Source: Myxococcales bacterium FL481 | GTDB taxonomy: Bacteria; Myxococcota_A; Polyangia; Nannocystales; Nannocystaceae | Reading direction: 5' to 3' | Assembly: GCA_006508105.1 (NCBI GenBank) | Contig: QKPP01000285.1 | Coordinates: 1 to 39,984, forward strand | DNA length: 39,984 nt | Shown: in pieces, positions 8,114 through 16,706 of the stretch | How positions within the stretch are numbered: position 1 is the first letter of the stretch | How the letters are laid out: each line of letters starts with the position of its first letter | Made by a program: the position numbers and the translations under genes | Notes under the pieces: generated by a model | The model's database searches: none | Told to the model about the DNA's origin: nothing | The model's input: only the letters and a program-made list of their open reading frames with translations

Positions 8114-9322
8114 TCAGTGCAGCTGGCGTAGATACGCCGCCACCCGGATCGACGCGTTGGCGCGCACGTCGGCGTGGAACAGCTCGATGTCGTGCGAATG
8201 GTAGTTCCCGGGCACGGTCTTTCGCTCGGGGAACCCGAGCGCCGCAAGGTCCGGCACCCGCAGCACGCCGTCAACGCAGCGAGCGTCGACTCGGATGTCG
8301 CGGAGATCGGCGAGACCCAAGACCACCATGCCGAGCGGCTCTTCGGCCAGCAGCAGCTCGAGAGGATGAGGCGGTGTACCGCGATGCAGGGGAGCCGCCG
8401 CGCCTCGATGCTGGTCAGCCGAGGACGCACCGCCGTTGCGCCATGTGACTGGGTTGGTGCACTGCCGGGGGGCCTCGACCGGAACCCGGATCACGCGATC
8501 CCCACGCCAGTGGAAGAGTGGCTCGGTGCCACTGACGCGGGCACCGACACGGTACAAGTCCCACGCGGCGACGCATCCGACCTGCTCGGGCCCATCGCAC
8601 GGCAACAGGTGGCGCCAGACCTCGCGGTAATAGCTGACGGGCAACGCGATACCCGGGAGGTAGGCCGCGACGAGACGCCGACGCAGCGATGCGTTGCCGT
8701 CGATGCGCTCGAGCAATCGCATCAGGTGCATGCTTCCTTGGCTGTGGCCAACCAAGACGTAGGGTCGATCGCCGATCCGAGCCATGAATGCATCGAACGC
8801 CGCTTGCACATCCTGATACGCGAGATCGAAAGCAGCTCGCGCGTCACTGGGGTCCGCGTAGTACGTCCCTAAGGTCGCCTGCCGGTACCGCGGCGCGAAC
8901 ACCCGACAGCAGCCATTGAATGGGCTCGCCTCCGACGCGAGTACCACCTGCTCGAGCAGCTCCGCCACCACCGGATCGCCGACGGTGGCGTTCCAGCTCG
9001 CCCCGCGAAAGTACGTGGTGGGATGCACGTAGAACACGTCGGCCGCCGCGTCGGCACCGGCCGGCAGATCGCCGGCGAGCGACAGGCCCGCGTTGCGCTC
9101 ATCGCTGGGCAATGCGAGCCACGCGGTGTCCTCCGAGTAGTCCGGGGCCGACGGCAGGCGAGTCAGATCGAACCCATGGCGGGGGGTGAGAAACCATCCC
9201 GGCGAGAACGTGGCGGCCAGCACCGCCAAAGCGCCGGCGATCAGGACCGTCACGCCGCCGACGAGCCACGCGGCCCGACGACGGCGGGGGGAAAGTGCGC
9301 CCAACTGAGGGACGGGGGTCAT
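8114..9322 (-). CDS. DUF3089-type alpha/beta hydrolase, membrane-anchored
   Basis: Serine hydrolase of 402 residues. A transmembrane segment at about 18-38, preceded by RRRR, anchors it with the enzyme outside the cytoplasm. The nucleophile elbow is GHSQGS with Ser194, and the preceding strand ends YVLVGHS as in alpha/beta hydrolases. Features typical of the DUF3089 family are DVFYVHPTTYF near residue 95, NGCCRVFAPRYRQA near 136 and the late HDIELFHADVR segment, whose Asp and His residues could complete the triad. The substrate is not predictable from sequence; an esterase or lipase role is likely. It is divergent from the region leading to the ferritin-like gene. Confidence 0.82.
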   Translation of the reverse strand: MTPVPQLGALSPRRRRAAWLVGGVTVLIAGALAVLAATFSPGWFLTPRHGFDLTRLPSAPDYSEDTAWLALPSDERNAGLSLAGDLPAGADAAADVFYVHPTTYFRGASWNATVGDPVVAELLEQVVLASEASPFNGCCRVFAPRYRQATLGTYYADPSDARAAFDLAYQDVQAAFDAFMARIGDRPYVLVGHSQGSMHLMRLLERIDGNASLRRRLVAAYLPGIALPVSYYREVWRHLLPCDGPEQVGCVAAWDLYRVGARVSGTEPLFHWRGDRVIRVPVEAPRQCTNPVTWRNGGASSADQHRGAAAPLHRGTPPHPLELLLAEEPLGMVVLGLADLRDIRVDARCVDGVLRVPDLAALGFPERKTVPGNYHSHDIELFHADVRANASIRVAAYLRQLH

Positions 9323-9864
9323 CCGAGACGGGTTTGTAACGTCGGCGCGGCGAGCCTTGGCCGCACGCGCTCGTCGAAAAGCTGGTGCATCGCGCCATCG
9401 TTCACGTTGCCGACCGAGCGCGCGACGCTAACTTGTCGCCATCAATTTTGCGGCGTCTGCGCTACGCGGTCAAGACGGTGGCTGAGTGCGTACGGGGGCC
9501 GTGCAGCGCGCGACGGAAGCTGTACTGAGCGATTTCGCGCCGCCCAGTCTGAATTGAGGATGCCCCAGGGTGCACAATCCCGAGTGCGACCGAAGCGGCG
9601 CCAAGCGAGTCTCACCGCCGGGCTGCACCGAGGCTAGAGCAAAGCTCGGCGCGGGATCATCGGTGGGCAGGAGCCGGCGGACGCCGTGGATCTTCCGTGG
9701 CCACCGCCCACGCTCGCGCCGACGCGGTTTCGTCCCATCCGGGACAGCAGAAATCTCGCCAGGGTACCGCTTCCCCCGACGCTCGCGGGCTTCCCCAGCG
9801 ATCGGGATTGGGACGATCCGCCCCGGAATCATTCCCCGCAGCTGGTGTCAGAACAGCGGCACGT
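9323..9864. other. Intergenic region of ~540 bp, no supported gene
   Basis: This lies between the divergent hydrolase and ferritin-like genes. The frame of the ferritin-like gene is open back to 9697, but the extra 56 residues are Arg/Ser/Pro-rich, lack a signal sequence and would bury the hydrophobic leader, so they were left out. No convincing promoter, hairpin or other coding pattern was seen. Confidence 0.4.
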
Positions 9865-11199
9865 ATGCGGAGTATCGAAGTCAACGACCCCCTCCTCGGC
9901 CGGTTGCTAGCTGCGCTGGGCGTGACTCTCACGGGAGCCGGCCTAGCCTGTGGCGAGCGCCACCTGGACGTCGACAGCGTCGGCTCACCGTCGGATGAAT
10001 CACTGACGCCGTCGGCGGAGTCGGGCGATTCCGACGACGAGAATGCCGAAGAGACCGACGAAAGCGAGAAATTCGACCTTGCAAGCGACGGCGACGACGA
10101 CGAAAAATACGACGTCGGCGACGGCACGGATGAGTGCGAGCTCGAGCGGCTCGAAACGGAGGAGGAGGCGCCGGACGAGTGTTGGTGGGATATTCCGGAG
10201 CACAAACACCTCGACTATTTTTGCTTTGCCCCGCCGTCGGGCACGGATTGTCACGACGAACCGCACACCGACGAGTGCATCATCGAAGCTTACGTCGGCG
10301 GACTGATTCAAGGCGGCGACGCGATCAACTGCGGGCCGTTCGTCGAAGACAATGGGGATTGCTGCTACGGGGTCTATGGGAGCTGGGGGATTGGGCGCCC
10401 GTTTCTCGTAGGCGGTCGCGCCCGTCTGGCGCGAACCCAGCCGGACTCGAACTGGTCCGTGCCGATGCGACCGAGCCGGACTCCGCAAGACCCGATGGTT
10501 CGCCGGGCGTTGGCCGACGTGTGGACCCGCCAGGGACTGTCCGAGCACGCTTCCGTGGCCGCTTTCAGTCGGTTCATCCTGCAGTTACTGGCCGTCGGGG
10601 CGCCGGCGCACTTCGTCGAGCAGGCTCAGGTTGCGCTGCGCGACGAGATCGAGCACGCCCGCGTCAGTTTCGGTCTAGCGTCAGCGTACGCGGAGCGTCC
10701 GCTTGGTCCCACGCGACTCGACGTCAGCGGCGGGCTCGACTCGGCGATGCTTGCCCCCGTCGTCGTCGCGAAGTCTCTCGCGACCGAAGGATGCATCGCC
10801 GAAACGGTCTCATCCCAACTGTTAGTCGCCGCGCGCGACCGCTGCACGGACCCGCAGATCAAGACGATTCTTGCACGCATCGTGGAACAGGAGATGAACC
10901 ACGTGTTACTGGCGTGGCGGGCCCTGGCCTGGCTGCTGCCCCGGCTCCAGCCCGACGCGCGGGCGGTTGTGCGGGGGGTGTTCGCACGGGCGCACGACTA
11001 CGTCGGCCTCGGCCCGGTCACGTCGATCGAGGCCGAGGCGTCTCTGCTCGCCGATCACGGTTATCTATCCCATGCGTTCCGCAGCGAATACAGCCGGCAC
11101 GTGCTACGCCAGGTGGTGGTACCCGCCGCGCGGGCGCTACTCGGCGGCGACCGCCGCGAGCGCCAACTGCCCCCCGGGATGAGGCCGTTGGGCGGGTAA
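9865..11199 (+). CDS. Ferritin-like diiron-domain protein with acidic, Cys-rich N-terminal region
   Basis: Protein of 444 residues in three parts. Residues 1-30 form a hydrophobic leader ending GLAC, a weak lipobox. Residues 30-110 are Asp/Glu-rich (GDSDDENAEETDE and GDDDDEKYD), and residues 110-180 hold about eight Cys. From about 215 a four-helix ferritin-like domain shows carboxylate/His pairs: GLSEHAS, DEIEHAR, EGCIAE and EQEMNH, the ExxH spacing of a diiron site. The start at 9865 was chosen because it is the only one placing the leader at the N-terminus. A possible role is iron or metal binding outside the cytoplasm, or oxidative protection; this is inference. It is convergent with hisI, with a hairpin between. 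Confidence 0.75.
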   Translation: MRSIEVNDPLLGRLLAALGVTLTGAGLACGERHLDVDSVGSPSDESLTPSAESGDSDDENAEETDESEKFDLASDGDDDEKYDVGDGTDECELERLETEEEAPDECWWDIPEHKHLDYFCFAPPSGTDCHDEPHTDECIIEAYVGGLIQGGDAINCGPFVEDNGDCCYGVYGSWGIGRPFLVGGRARLARTQPDSNWSVPMRPSRTPQDPMVRRALADVWTRQGLSEHASVAAFSRFILQLLAVGAPAHFVEQAQVALRDEIEHARVSFGLASAYAERPLGPTRLDVSGGLDSAMLAPVVVAKSLATEGCIAETVSSQLLVAARDRCTDPQIKTILARIVEQEMNHVLLAWRALAWLLPRLQPDARAVVRGVFARAHDYVGLGPVTSIEAEASLLADHGYLSHAFRSEYSRHVLRQVVVPAARALLGGDRRERQLPPGMRPLGG

Positions 11200-11261
11200 A
11201 AAACTGCTCGAGCGGTCGAGCTAGACCCGGGTTCGCGCCACCGGAGGCCGTCCGCCAGTCA

Positions 11262-11298
11262 CCAAACCCCACGCAGCTTACAGCTGCGTCGGGTTTGG
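11262..11298. terminator. Bidirectional hairpin overlapping the 3' end of hisI
   Basis: CCAAACCC-C-ACGCAGCT, loop TAC, AGCTGCGT-C-GGGTTTGG: two perfect 8-bp stems separated by a single C/C mismatch. It lies between the convergent ferritin-like and hisI genes and includes the last hisI codons and its stop. There is no T-tract on either strand, so efficiency as an intrinsic terminator is uncertain, but the position fits a shared terminator. Confidence 0.65.
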
Positions 11299-11754
11299 AG
11301 CGTCACCGTAGACCTCCTCGGGGTCGAACACCTTGGCTTTTTCCTCGAACGTGAGCTCGACGACGCCATCAGGTTTGCCGAGCGGGGCTGAGCGATAGAA
11401 GCACGACCGGTAACCCACGTGGCAACTCGCCTCGCCCACCACCTCCACGCGGAGCCAGACGGCATCTTGGTCGTCGTCGACACGTAGCTCAACCACTTTC
11501 TGGACGAGCCCGCTGGTCGCCCCTTTTCGCCACAGCGCTTGCCGGCTACGGCTAAAGTAGTGCGCCTCCCCGGTCTCGATCGTCTTCGCCAGTGCCTCTC
11601 GGTTCATGTAGCCGAGCATCAACACGACACCGTCGTGTGCGGACGTGGTCACAACCGGGATGAGCCCCTGGGCATCGAACCTCGGCGCGAGCTCGCTTCC
11701 TTCCTCGACTTGCTCAACGGAAACGCGGGCGGCGAACATTCGGTACTCTGGCAT
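11278..11754 (-). CDS. hisI: Phosphoribosyl-AMP cyclohydrolase
   Basis: Cytosolic zinc enzyme opening the purine ring of phosphoribosyl-AMP, the third step of histidine synthesis. Diagnostic segments are [30 protein letters not shown] and the metal-site region ending [12 protein letters not shown]. The protein has 158 residues with this start (family core about 110-130); ATG 11739 is an alternative. The family's usual DCDxD motif, whose Cys is a zinc ligand, reads DDDQD here, so one ligand Cys is Asp; the two later Cys are kept. The C-terminus ([11 protein letters not shown]) and stop lie inside a hairpin. No other his gene is nearby, so this is an isolated, monofunctional HisI without HisE. 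Confidence 0.88.
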   Translation of the reverse strand: MPEYRMFAARVSVEQVEEGSELAPRFDAQGLIPVVTTSAHDGVVLMLGYMNREALAKTIETGEAHYFSRSRQALWRKGATSGLVQKVVELRVDDDQDAVWLRVEVVGEASCHVGYRSCFYRSAPLGKPDGVVELTFEEKAKVFDPEEVYGDAPNPTQL

Positions 11755-11812
11755 GCCGCTGATGGCACTTGTCACAGCCGGCCGGCTTTTGCAAGCCGCT
11801 TGCGATAAACTC

Positions 11813-11837
11813 TCGAAACGAGCGAGATTCGTCTCGA
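11813..11837. promoter_or_regulatory. Imperfect inverted repeat in the hisI/hemN divergent region
   Basis: TCGAAACGA (11813-11821) and TCGTCTCGA (11829-11837) pair at 8 of 9 positions around a 7-nt spacer, within the ~360-bp divergent region. It could be an operator for hemN-cco or hisI. No FNR/Anr box (TTGAT-N4-ATCAA) was found in this region. Confidence 0.25.
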
Positions 11838-12117
11838 CCAACTCCGCACGCTCCCGCCGCGGCTCGGTGACTTGACTCGACCCGGCCGATCTGGCTCGCG
11901 ATCCCTCGGGCTCGGCCGAAGCGCCGACCGTCCTGGGCGTCGGACCAAACTGGACCACACCACGTGCACCCGCTCGCGCTCGGTGGTGAGACCCGAGCGA
12001 GGTCCGCAAATCGTGCAGCACAACGCACGCCAGCCCAGCACAGCGTGCTGCGAGCCCGCGCAAAACATGCGCAGGCGGGCGCTGTCCTGCGACTCCACTG
12101 GCGTGCAGTCTGTCCGC

Positions 12118-13518
12118 GTGACCGCTGACCCGACAACGCCCATTGCCGAGCCCACGCTCGAGGCGCTACGACAGCGCTACGGGGGAAATGTGCCTAGGTA
12201 CACGAGCTACCCCACGGCGGTGGAGTTTCACGAGGGGTTCGACGAGGCCGCCTATCGCAAGCGACTCACCCGCGCGAGCGAGCGCAAAAGTGAGCCATGG
12301 TCGGTCTATGTTCATATTCCGTTCTGCCGGCGTCGCTGCCATTTTTGCGCCTGCTCTGTCATCGCCACGCCGCAGCACGATCGCGTCGCACCGCGCTACG
12401 TCGACGGTCTGGCCCAAGAACTCGAACAACTCGACCCCTACCTCTCCCGTCGCCGCGACCTCGCACAGTTGCATCTCGGGGGCGGCACCCCGACCTACCT
12501 CGCGCCCGAACTGCTCGCGCGGGTCTACGAAGACCTCGCCCAACGCTTCGACTTCGACCAGCTGCGTGAAAGCTCGGTCGAGATCGATCCGCGAGTGACC
12601 ACCCCCCAGCACCTCGATGTGATCGCCCAAATCGGACGCGCGACCCGGGTCTCGCTGGGGGTGCAGGATCTCGATCCGGACGTTCAAGACAACATCGGCC
12701 GCGAGCAAACCCGCGAGCAAACTCACGCCATCGTCAGCCTCGCACGGTCTCGCGGCATCGCGGAGATCAACGTCGACTTGGTGTACGGCCTTCCGGGCCA
12801 GGAGGCGTCCGGGTTTCGCCAAACCGTCGACGCTTTGGTGGCGATGAACATCGATCGCATCGCCGTATACGGCTACGCCCACGTGCCGCAGATGCGTGGC
12901 AATCAGCGGGCGCTCGTGGGCCGACGCCCCGGTCCGAATGAACGAGTGGCACTCGCCAACGCGGCGCGAGAGCAGCTGCTCTCGGCGGGCTACGTGCCCG
13001 TCGGATTCGACCACTTCGCGCTGCCGCACGACCCGCTAGCCCGGGCGAGCGCGGAGGGACGGCTCCAACGCAACTTCATGGGCTACACGGTCAGCGGCGG
13101 CACCGACCTGCTCGGGCTGGGAGTCAGCTCGATCTCCTTGGTCGACGGGGCGTTCGCCCAAAACACGACGAAGCTATCCCGCTACCACGACGCACTCGAC
13201 CGGGGCCAGCTCCCGATCTACCGCGGCCTGCACCGCACCGCGGACGACAGCATTCGCGCGAACATCATCGACGCCTTGTTGTGTCGGCAACAGGTCCGCC
13301 GCGACGAGATCCAGCCCCAGCTGCCCTCGGCGTTCAACGCGTACTTTGCCTGCGAGTTGTCGGACCTCGCCGCGATGGCACGCGACGGCCTCGTGCAAGA
13401 CGATGGACAGACCATCCGTCTCACCGACACCGGCCGCACATTCGCGCGCAGCGTCGCGCGATGCTTCGATCGACGCTCGCGCCAACGCTCCCCCCGCAGC
13501 TTCAGCCAGGCTATCTAG
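12118..13518 (+). CDS. hemN: Oxygen-independent coproporphyrinogen III oxidase (radical SAM)
   Basis: Converts coproporphyrinogen III to protoporphyrinogen IX without oxygen, supplying haem under low oxygen. The N-terminal region has the HemN-typical [15 protein letters not shown] and [16 protein letters not shown]; the CX3CX2CXC pattern distinguishes true HemN from the HemW-like relatives. Further matches are [11 protein letters not shown], the SVEIDPR strand and [11 protein letters not shown]. With the GTG at 12118 it has 466 residues, close to the ~457 of E. coli HemN; an in-frame ATG at 12067 would add 17. Neither has a good ribosome binding site. It heads a tight plus-strand run into the cbb3 oxidase genes, as expected for haem supply to that oxidase. 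Confidence 0.92.
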   Translation: MTADPTTPIAEPTLEALRQRYGGNVPRYTSYPTAVEFHEGFDEAAYRKRLTRASERKSEPWSVYVHIPFCRRRCHFCACSVIATPQHDRVAPRYVDGLAQELEQLDPYLSRRRDLAQLHLGGGTPTYLAPELLARVYEDLAQRFDFDQLRESSVEIDPRVTTPQHLDVIAQIGRATRVSLGVQDLDPDVQDNIGREQTREQTHAIVSLARSRGIAEINVDLVYGLPGQEASGFRQTVDALVAMNIDRIAVYGYAHVPQMRGNQRALVGRRPGPNERVALANAAREQLLSAGYVPVGFDHFALPHDPLARASAEGRLQRNFMGYTVSGGTDLLGLGVSSISLVDGAFAQNTTKLSRYHDALDRGQLPIYRGLHRTADDSIRANIIDALLCRQQVRRDEIQPQLPSAFNAYFACELSDLAAMARDGLVQDDGQTIRLTDTGRTFARSVARCFDRRSRQRSPRSFSQAI

Positions 13519-13532
13519 TCACGGCAATCCCG

Positions 13533-13712
13533 ATGGAGATCCTTTACGTTCTTGTGCCACTCGCCGCGGTGTTCCTCGGCCTGGCTCTGCTCGCGTTCCG
13601 CTGGGCCTGCCGCGACGGTCAATTCGATGACCTACAAACGCCCGCGATGCGCATTCTCTTTGACGAGCGCCGCCGCGCCTCGGAACCGAAACTGCTGCCC
13701 GAAAAGGACTAA
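13533..13712 (+). CDS. ccoS: cbb3 oxidase assembly protein CcoS
   Basis: Small membrane protein of 59 residues: one transmembrane helix (ILYVLVPLAAVFLGLALLAF) followed by the CcoS signature WACRDGQFDDLQTPAMRIL. CcoS is needed to insert haem and copper into the catalytic subunit of cbb3 oxidases. The gene sits 14 nt after hemN and 3 nt before ccoNO. The ATG at 13533 is the start because the helix begins immediately after it. Confidence 0.9.
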   Translation: MEILYVLVPLAAVFLGLALLAFRWACRDGQFDDLQTPAMRILFDERRRASEPKLLPEKD

Positions 13713-13715
13713 ACG

Positions 13716-15869
13716 GTGAATCACGAAATCGTACGCTACGACGATGCCATCGTCCGCAAATTCGCAATCGTCACCATTATCTGGGGAGTTGTGGGAATGC
13801 TGGCGGGCCTTTGGCTCGCGCTCGAACTGGCTTCTCACGAGTTTAACCTCGGCCTCGAGTGGATCTCGTTCGGCCGCCTGCGTCCGTTGCACACCAATGC
13901 GGTCATCTTCGCGTTCGTGGGCAACGCCATGTTCGCGGGCATCTACTACTCGACCCAGCGCCTGCTCAAGACGCGCATGGCCAGCGACACGCTGTCGAGT
14001 ATCAACTTTTGGGGCTGGCAGGCGATTATCGTCGCCGCCGCGGTCACGCTGCCCCTCGGCATCACGACCTCCAAAGAATACGCCGAACTCGAGTGGCCCA
14101 TTGACATCGGCATCGCGCTGATCTGGGTGGTCTTCGGCATCAACTTCTTCATGACCTTGGTGCAGCGCCGAGAAAAGCACCTCTACGTTGCCATCTGGTT
14201 CTACATTGCATCGATCATCGCCGTCGCGTTGCTCCACATCGTCAACTCGCTCGCGGTGCCGGTCGGCCTCGACAAAAGCTACTCGGTGTTCGCTGGGGTC
14301 CAAGACGCCCTCGTGCAATGGTGGTACGGTCACAACGCCGTCGCCTTCTTCCTCACAACCCCGTTTCTGGGCCTGATGTACTACTTCGTGCCGAAGGCGG
14401 CGAAACGACCGGTCTACAGCTATCGCCTGTCGATTATCCACTTTTGGGCGTTGGTATTTCTGTACATCTGGGCCGGCCCCCACCACCTGCTGAACTCCGC
14501 ACTGCCGGATTGGGCGCAAAGCCTGGGGACCGTGTTCTCGATCATGCTCATCGCCCCGAGTTGGGGCGGCATGATCAACGGCCTGTTGACGCTGCGTGGG
14601 GCCTGGGACACCCTGCGCACCGACCCGGTGATGAAGTTCTTTGTCGCCGCGATCACCTTTTACGGCATGGCGACCTTCGAAGGGCCGATGATGTCGCTCA
14701 AGTCGGTCAACTCGCTGTCTCACTACACCAACTGGACCATTGCGCACGTGCACGCCGGCGGCCTCGGCTGGAACGGCTTTTTCACCTTTGGTCTGCTGTA
14801 CTGGCTGCTGCCCCGACTGTGGCGTACCCAGCTACACAGCATCAAACTCGCCACCGCGCACTTTTGGTTCGGTCTCGCCGGCATTGGCCTCTACGTGTTC
14901 AGTATGTGGGTGGCCGGCGTCACCGAGGGACTGATGTGGAAGGAGTTCGACGCCGACGGGCGCTTGGTCTACGGCGCATGGGACGAGATGGTCCCGTCCT
15001 TGTTCCCGCTATACGCCGCTCGGGCCGGCGGCGGCGTGCTGTACCTCGTCGGGGTCACGATCATGTGCGTGAACCTGCTCAAGACCTGGCAAACGCGAGG
15101 TTCCGCCCTCGACACGAAAAACGCCGAGGAGTTGCAGCAGGCGATGGACGAAACCGTCGTCGAGCTCCCGGTGCCGGAGAAAACGGCCCACGACGAGGGC
15201 GAGGCCTGGCACCGCCGACTGGAGGGCAAGCCGCTGGCGTTCACGCTGTGGGTGGTGGTCGCGGTGGCCGCGGGCGGCATTCTCGAGTTGATTCCCACCA
15301 TCGCGATTCGCAGCAACGTGCCCACCATCGCGTCGGTGCAACCGTACACGCCGCTTGAGCAAGCGGGACGGGATCTCTACATCCGTGAGGGCTGCTCCAA
15401 CTGCCACTCGCAGATGGTGCGACCGTTTCGGGAAGAGACTATCCGCTACGGCGAGTACAGCAAAGCCGGCGAGTACGTGTATGACCGGCCGTTCCTGTGG
15501 GGCTCACGTCGAATTGGGCCCGACTTGCACCGCGTCGGCCAGAAGTATCCGCACCTTTGGCACTACAATCACCTCGTCGACCCACGGTCCACATCACCGG
15601 CGTCGCTGATGCCAGAGTACGATCATCTCTTGGTAGGTGAGGTCGATTTCGCGGCCATCGCCCCCAAACTAGAGGCTTTGGCGACGCTCGGGGTACCGTA
15701 TAGCGTTTCTGACATCGGTGACTCGGCCGGCGCCGCCAGGGCTCAGGCTGACACGATCGTCACGGAACTCGAGGCCGCCGGCGTCGAGGGACTCCAGGCG
15801 GAGCACGAAATCGTGGCGTTGATCGCCTACCTTCAACGACTGGGCACCGACATCAAAGGGGAGAAATAG
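13716..15869 (+). CDS. ccoNO: cbb3-type cytochrome c oxidase, fused subunits I and II (CcoN-CcoO)
   Basis: Catalytic core of a high-affinity terminal oxidase that reduces oxygen to water in the inner membrane. Residues 1 to about 475 are CcoN: His-bearing helices in LRPLHTNAVIF, WWYGHNAVAFF, IWAGPHHLLN and NWTIAHVHAGGLGWNG give the low-spin haem, high-spin haem and CuB ligands, and ITFYGMATFEGP carries the Tyr expected to cross-link. A charged linker and one helix (near 505-525) lead to CcoO, with haem-c site CSNCH at 560-564 and a distal Met in ASLMPEY. CcoN and CcoO are usually separate; here there is no stop between them. AAGGA lies 7 nt before the GTG start. Confidence 0.95.
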   Translation: MNHEIVRYDDAIVRKFAIVTIIWGVVGMLAGLWLALELASHEFNLGLEWISFGRLRPLHTNAVIFAFVGNAMFAGIYYSTQRLLKTRMASDTLSSINFWGWQAIIVAAAVTLPLGITTSKEYAELEWPIDIGIALIWVVFGINFFMTLVQRREKHLYVAIWFYIASIIAVALLHIVNSLAVPVGLDKSYSVFAGVQDALVQWWYGHNAVAFFLTTPFLGLMYYFVPKAAKRPVYSYRLSIIHFWALVFLYIWAGPHHLLNSALPDWAQSLGTVFSIMLIAPSWGGMINGLLTLRGAWDTLRTDPVMKFFVAAITFYGMATFEGPMMSLKSVNSLSHYTNWTIAHVHAGGLGWNGFFTFGLLYWLLPRLWRTQLHSIKLATAHFWFGLAGIGLYVFSMWVAGVTEGLMWKEFDADGRLVYGAWDEMVPSLFPLYAARAGGGVLYLVGVTIMCVNLLKTWQTRGSALDTKNAEELQQAMDETVVELPVPEKTAHDEGEAWHRRLEGKPLAFTLWVVVAVAAGGILELIPTIAIRSNVPTIASVQPYTPLEQAGRDLYIREGCSNCHSQMVRPFREETIRYGEYSKAGEYVYDRPFLWGSRRIGPDLHRVGQKYPHLWHYNHLVDPRSTSPASLMPEYDHLLVGEVDFAAIAPKLEALATLGVPYSVSDIGDSAGAARAQADTIVTELEAAGVEGLQAEHEIVALIAYLQRLGTDIKGEK

Positions 15870-15871
15870 CG

Positions 15872-16069
15872 ATGAAAAGCGAATGGCTTGGTTCCTCTGA
15901 TCTCGCCTTCCTTGGCGAAATCAGCATTGTCATTTTCGTTGCGGTCTTCGTGGGCTCGATCGTGTGGATGTTTCGACCGGGAAGTCGAGAACGCTACCAA
16001 CAACGCAGTCAGATGCCGCTCGACGATCATCTTCCCGTCAACCCCCGCAGCGCGTCCGAACGGGCCTAA
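15872..16069 (+). CDS. ccoQ: CcoQ-type small oxidase subunit
   Basis: Membrane peptide of 65 residues with a single helix (ISIVIFVAVFVGSIVWMF) followed by a basic, hydrophilic tail containing an RERYQQ segment. Size, topology and position between ccoNO and ccoP match CcoQ, which stabilises the association of CcoP with the core. GGGGAG lies 8 nt upstream of the ATG, within the end of ccoNO. Sequence conservation in CcoQ is low, so the call rests mainly on context. Confidence 0.82.
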   Translation: MKSEWLGSSDLAFLGEISIVIFVAVFVGSIVWMFRPGSRERYQQRSQMPLDDHLPVNPRSASERA

Positions 16070-16084
16070 ACGAGGCAGTTTCCG

Positions 16085-16642
16085 ATGAGCAACGTCACCG
16101 ACAAAGTTCTCGATCACGACTACGACGGGATCAAAGAGTACGACAACCCGCTGCCGCGATGGTGGGTGTGGATGTTCTACGCAACCATCGCGTTCGCATT
16201 GGTCTATTTCCCGATCTACCACTGGGGTCCTGGGGATCTCCCCACTCAGGCCTACGAGAAAGATATGGAGGCCTGGAACGAGCTGCACCCGCCGGCGCAG
16301 TTCAAATCCGAAAAAGAGTTGCGCTCCTTGTTCGCCGACAGCGGCACACTGGAACAGGGCAAGGCCTTGTTCACGGTCCGATGCGCCCCGTGTCATGCGC
16401 CAGACGGCGGCGGGCTGGTCGGGCCGAACCTGACCGACGATTTTTCGATTCACGGGCACTCACGCGTGAAGATCGTCGAGGTTATCCACGACGGCGTCCC
16501 CGACAAGGGGATGGTCCCCTGGGGGCCACAGATGTCAATCGACGAGATCTATCAGGTCGCAGCGTACGCCCGCAGCTTGCGGGGCCAGTCGGCGGCCACG
16601 CCCAAGCCACCCCAGGGCGATCCCATCACCGACAAGGACTAA
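16085..16642 (+). CDS. ccoP: cbb3 oxidase subunit III with a single haem c (short CcoP)
   Basis: Membrane-anchored cytochrome c of 185 residues. The N-terminus has the CcoP signature DHDYDGIKEYDNPLPRWWVW leading into one helix (about 28-47). One cytochrome c domain follows, with haem site CAPCH at residues 100-104 and a likely distal Met in KGMVPWGPQM. Classical CcoP has about 300 residues and two CXXCH motifs; the second is absent and the protein is not truncated mid-domain, since it ends in a normal hydrophilic tail (PKPPQGDPITDKD). The electron path in this oxidase would then be one haem in CcoP and one in the CcoO part. GAGG lies 9 nt upstream of the start. Confidence 0.93.
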   Translation: MSNVTDKVLDHDYDGIKEYDNPLPRWWVWMFYATIAFALVYFPIYHWGPGDLPTQAYEKDMEAWNELHPPAQFKSEKELRSLFADSGTLEQGKALFTVRCAPCHAPDGGGLVGPNLTDDFSIHGHSRVKIVEVIHDGVPDKGMVPWGPQMSIDEIYQVAAYARSLRGQSAATPKPPQGDPITDKD

Positions 16643-16706
16643 CGCCGGGTCGAGGACGGGCGCTCCCCGGAACGCCCGCCACGTTTGAGAAGGCGACGGA
16701 AGCTTC

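Noticed and set aside
9697..9864. Longer N-terminus for the ferritin-like protein
   Set aside because: The 56 added residues are low-complexity and would place the hydrophobic leader internally; no ribosome binding site supports that start.
12166..13029. Minus-strand open frame of 287 codons inside hemN
   Set aside because: It is antisense to all HemN catalytic motifs and has no recognisable domain.
13632..14753. Minus-strand open frame of 373 codons inside ccoNO
   Set aside because: It lies opposite the haem-ligand helices of CcoN; composition is His/Glu/Arg-rich shadow sequence.
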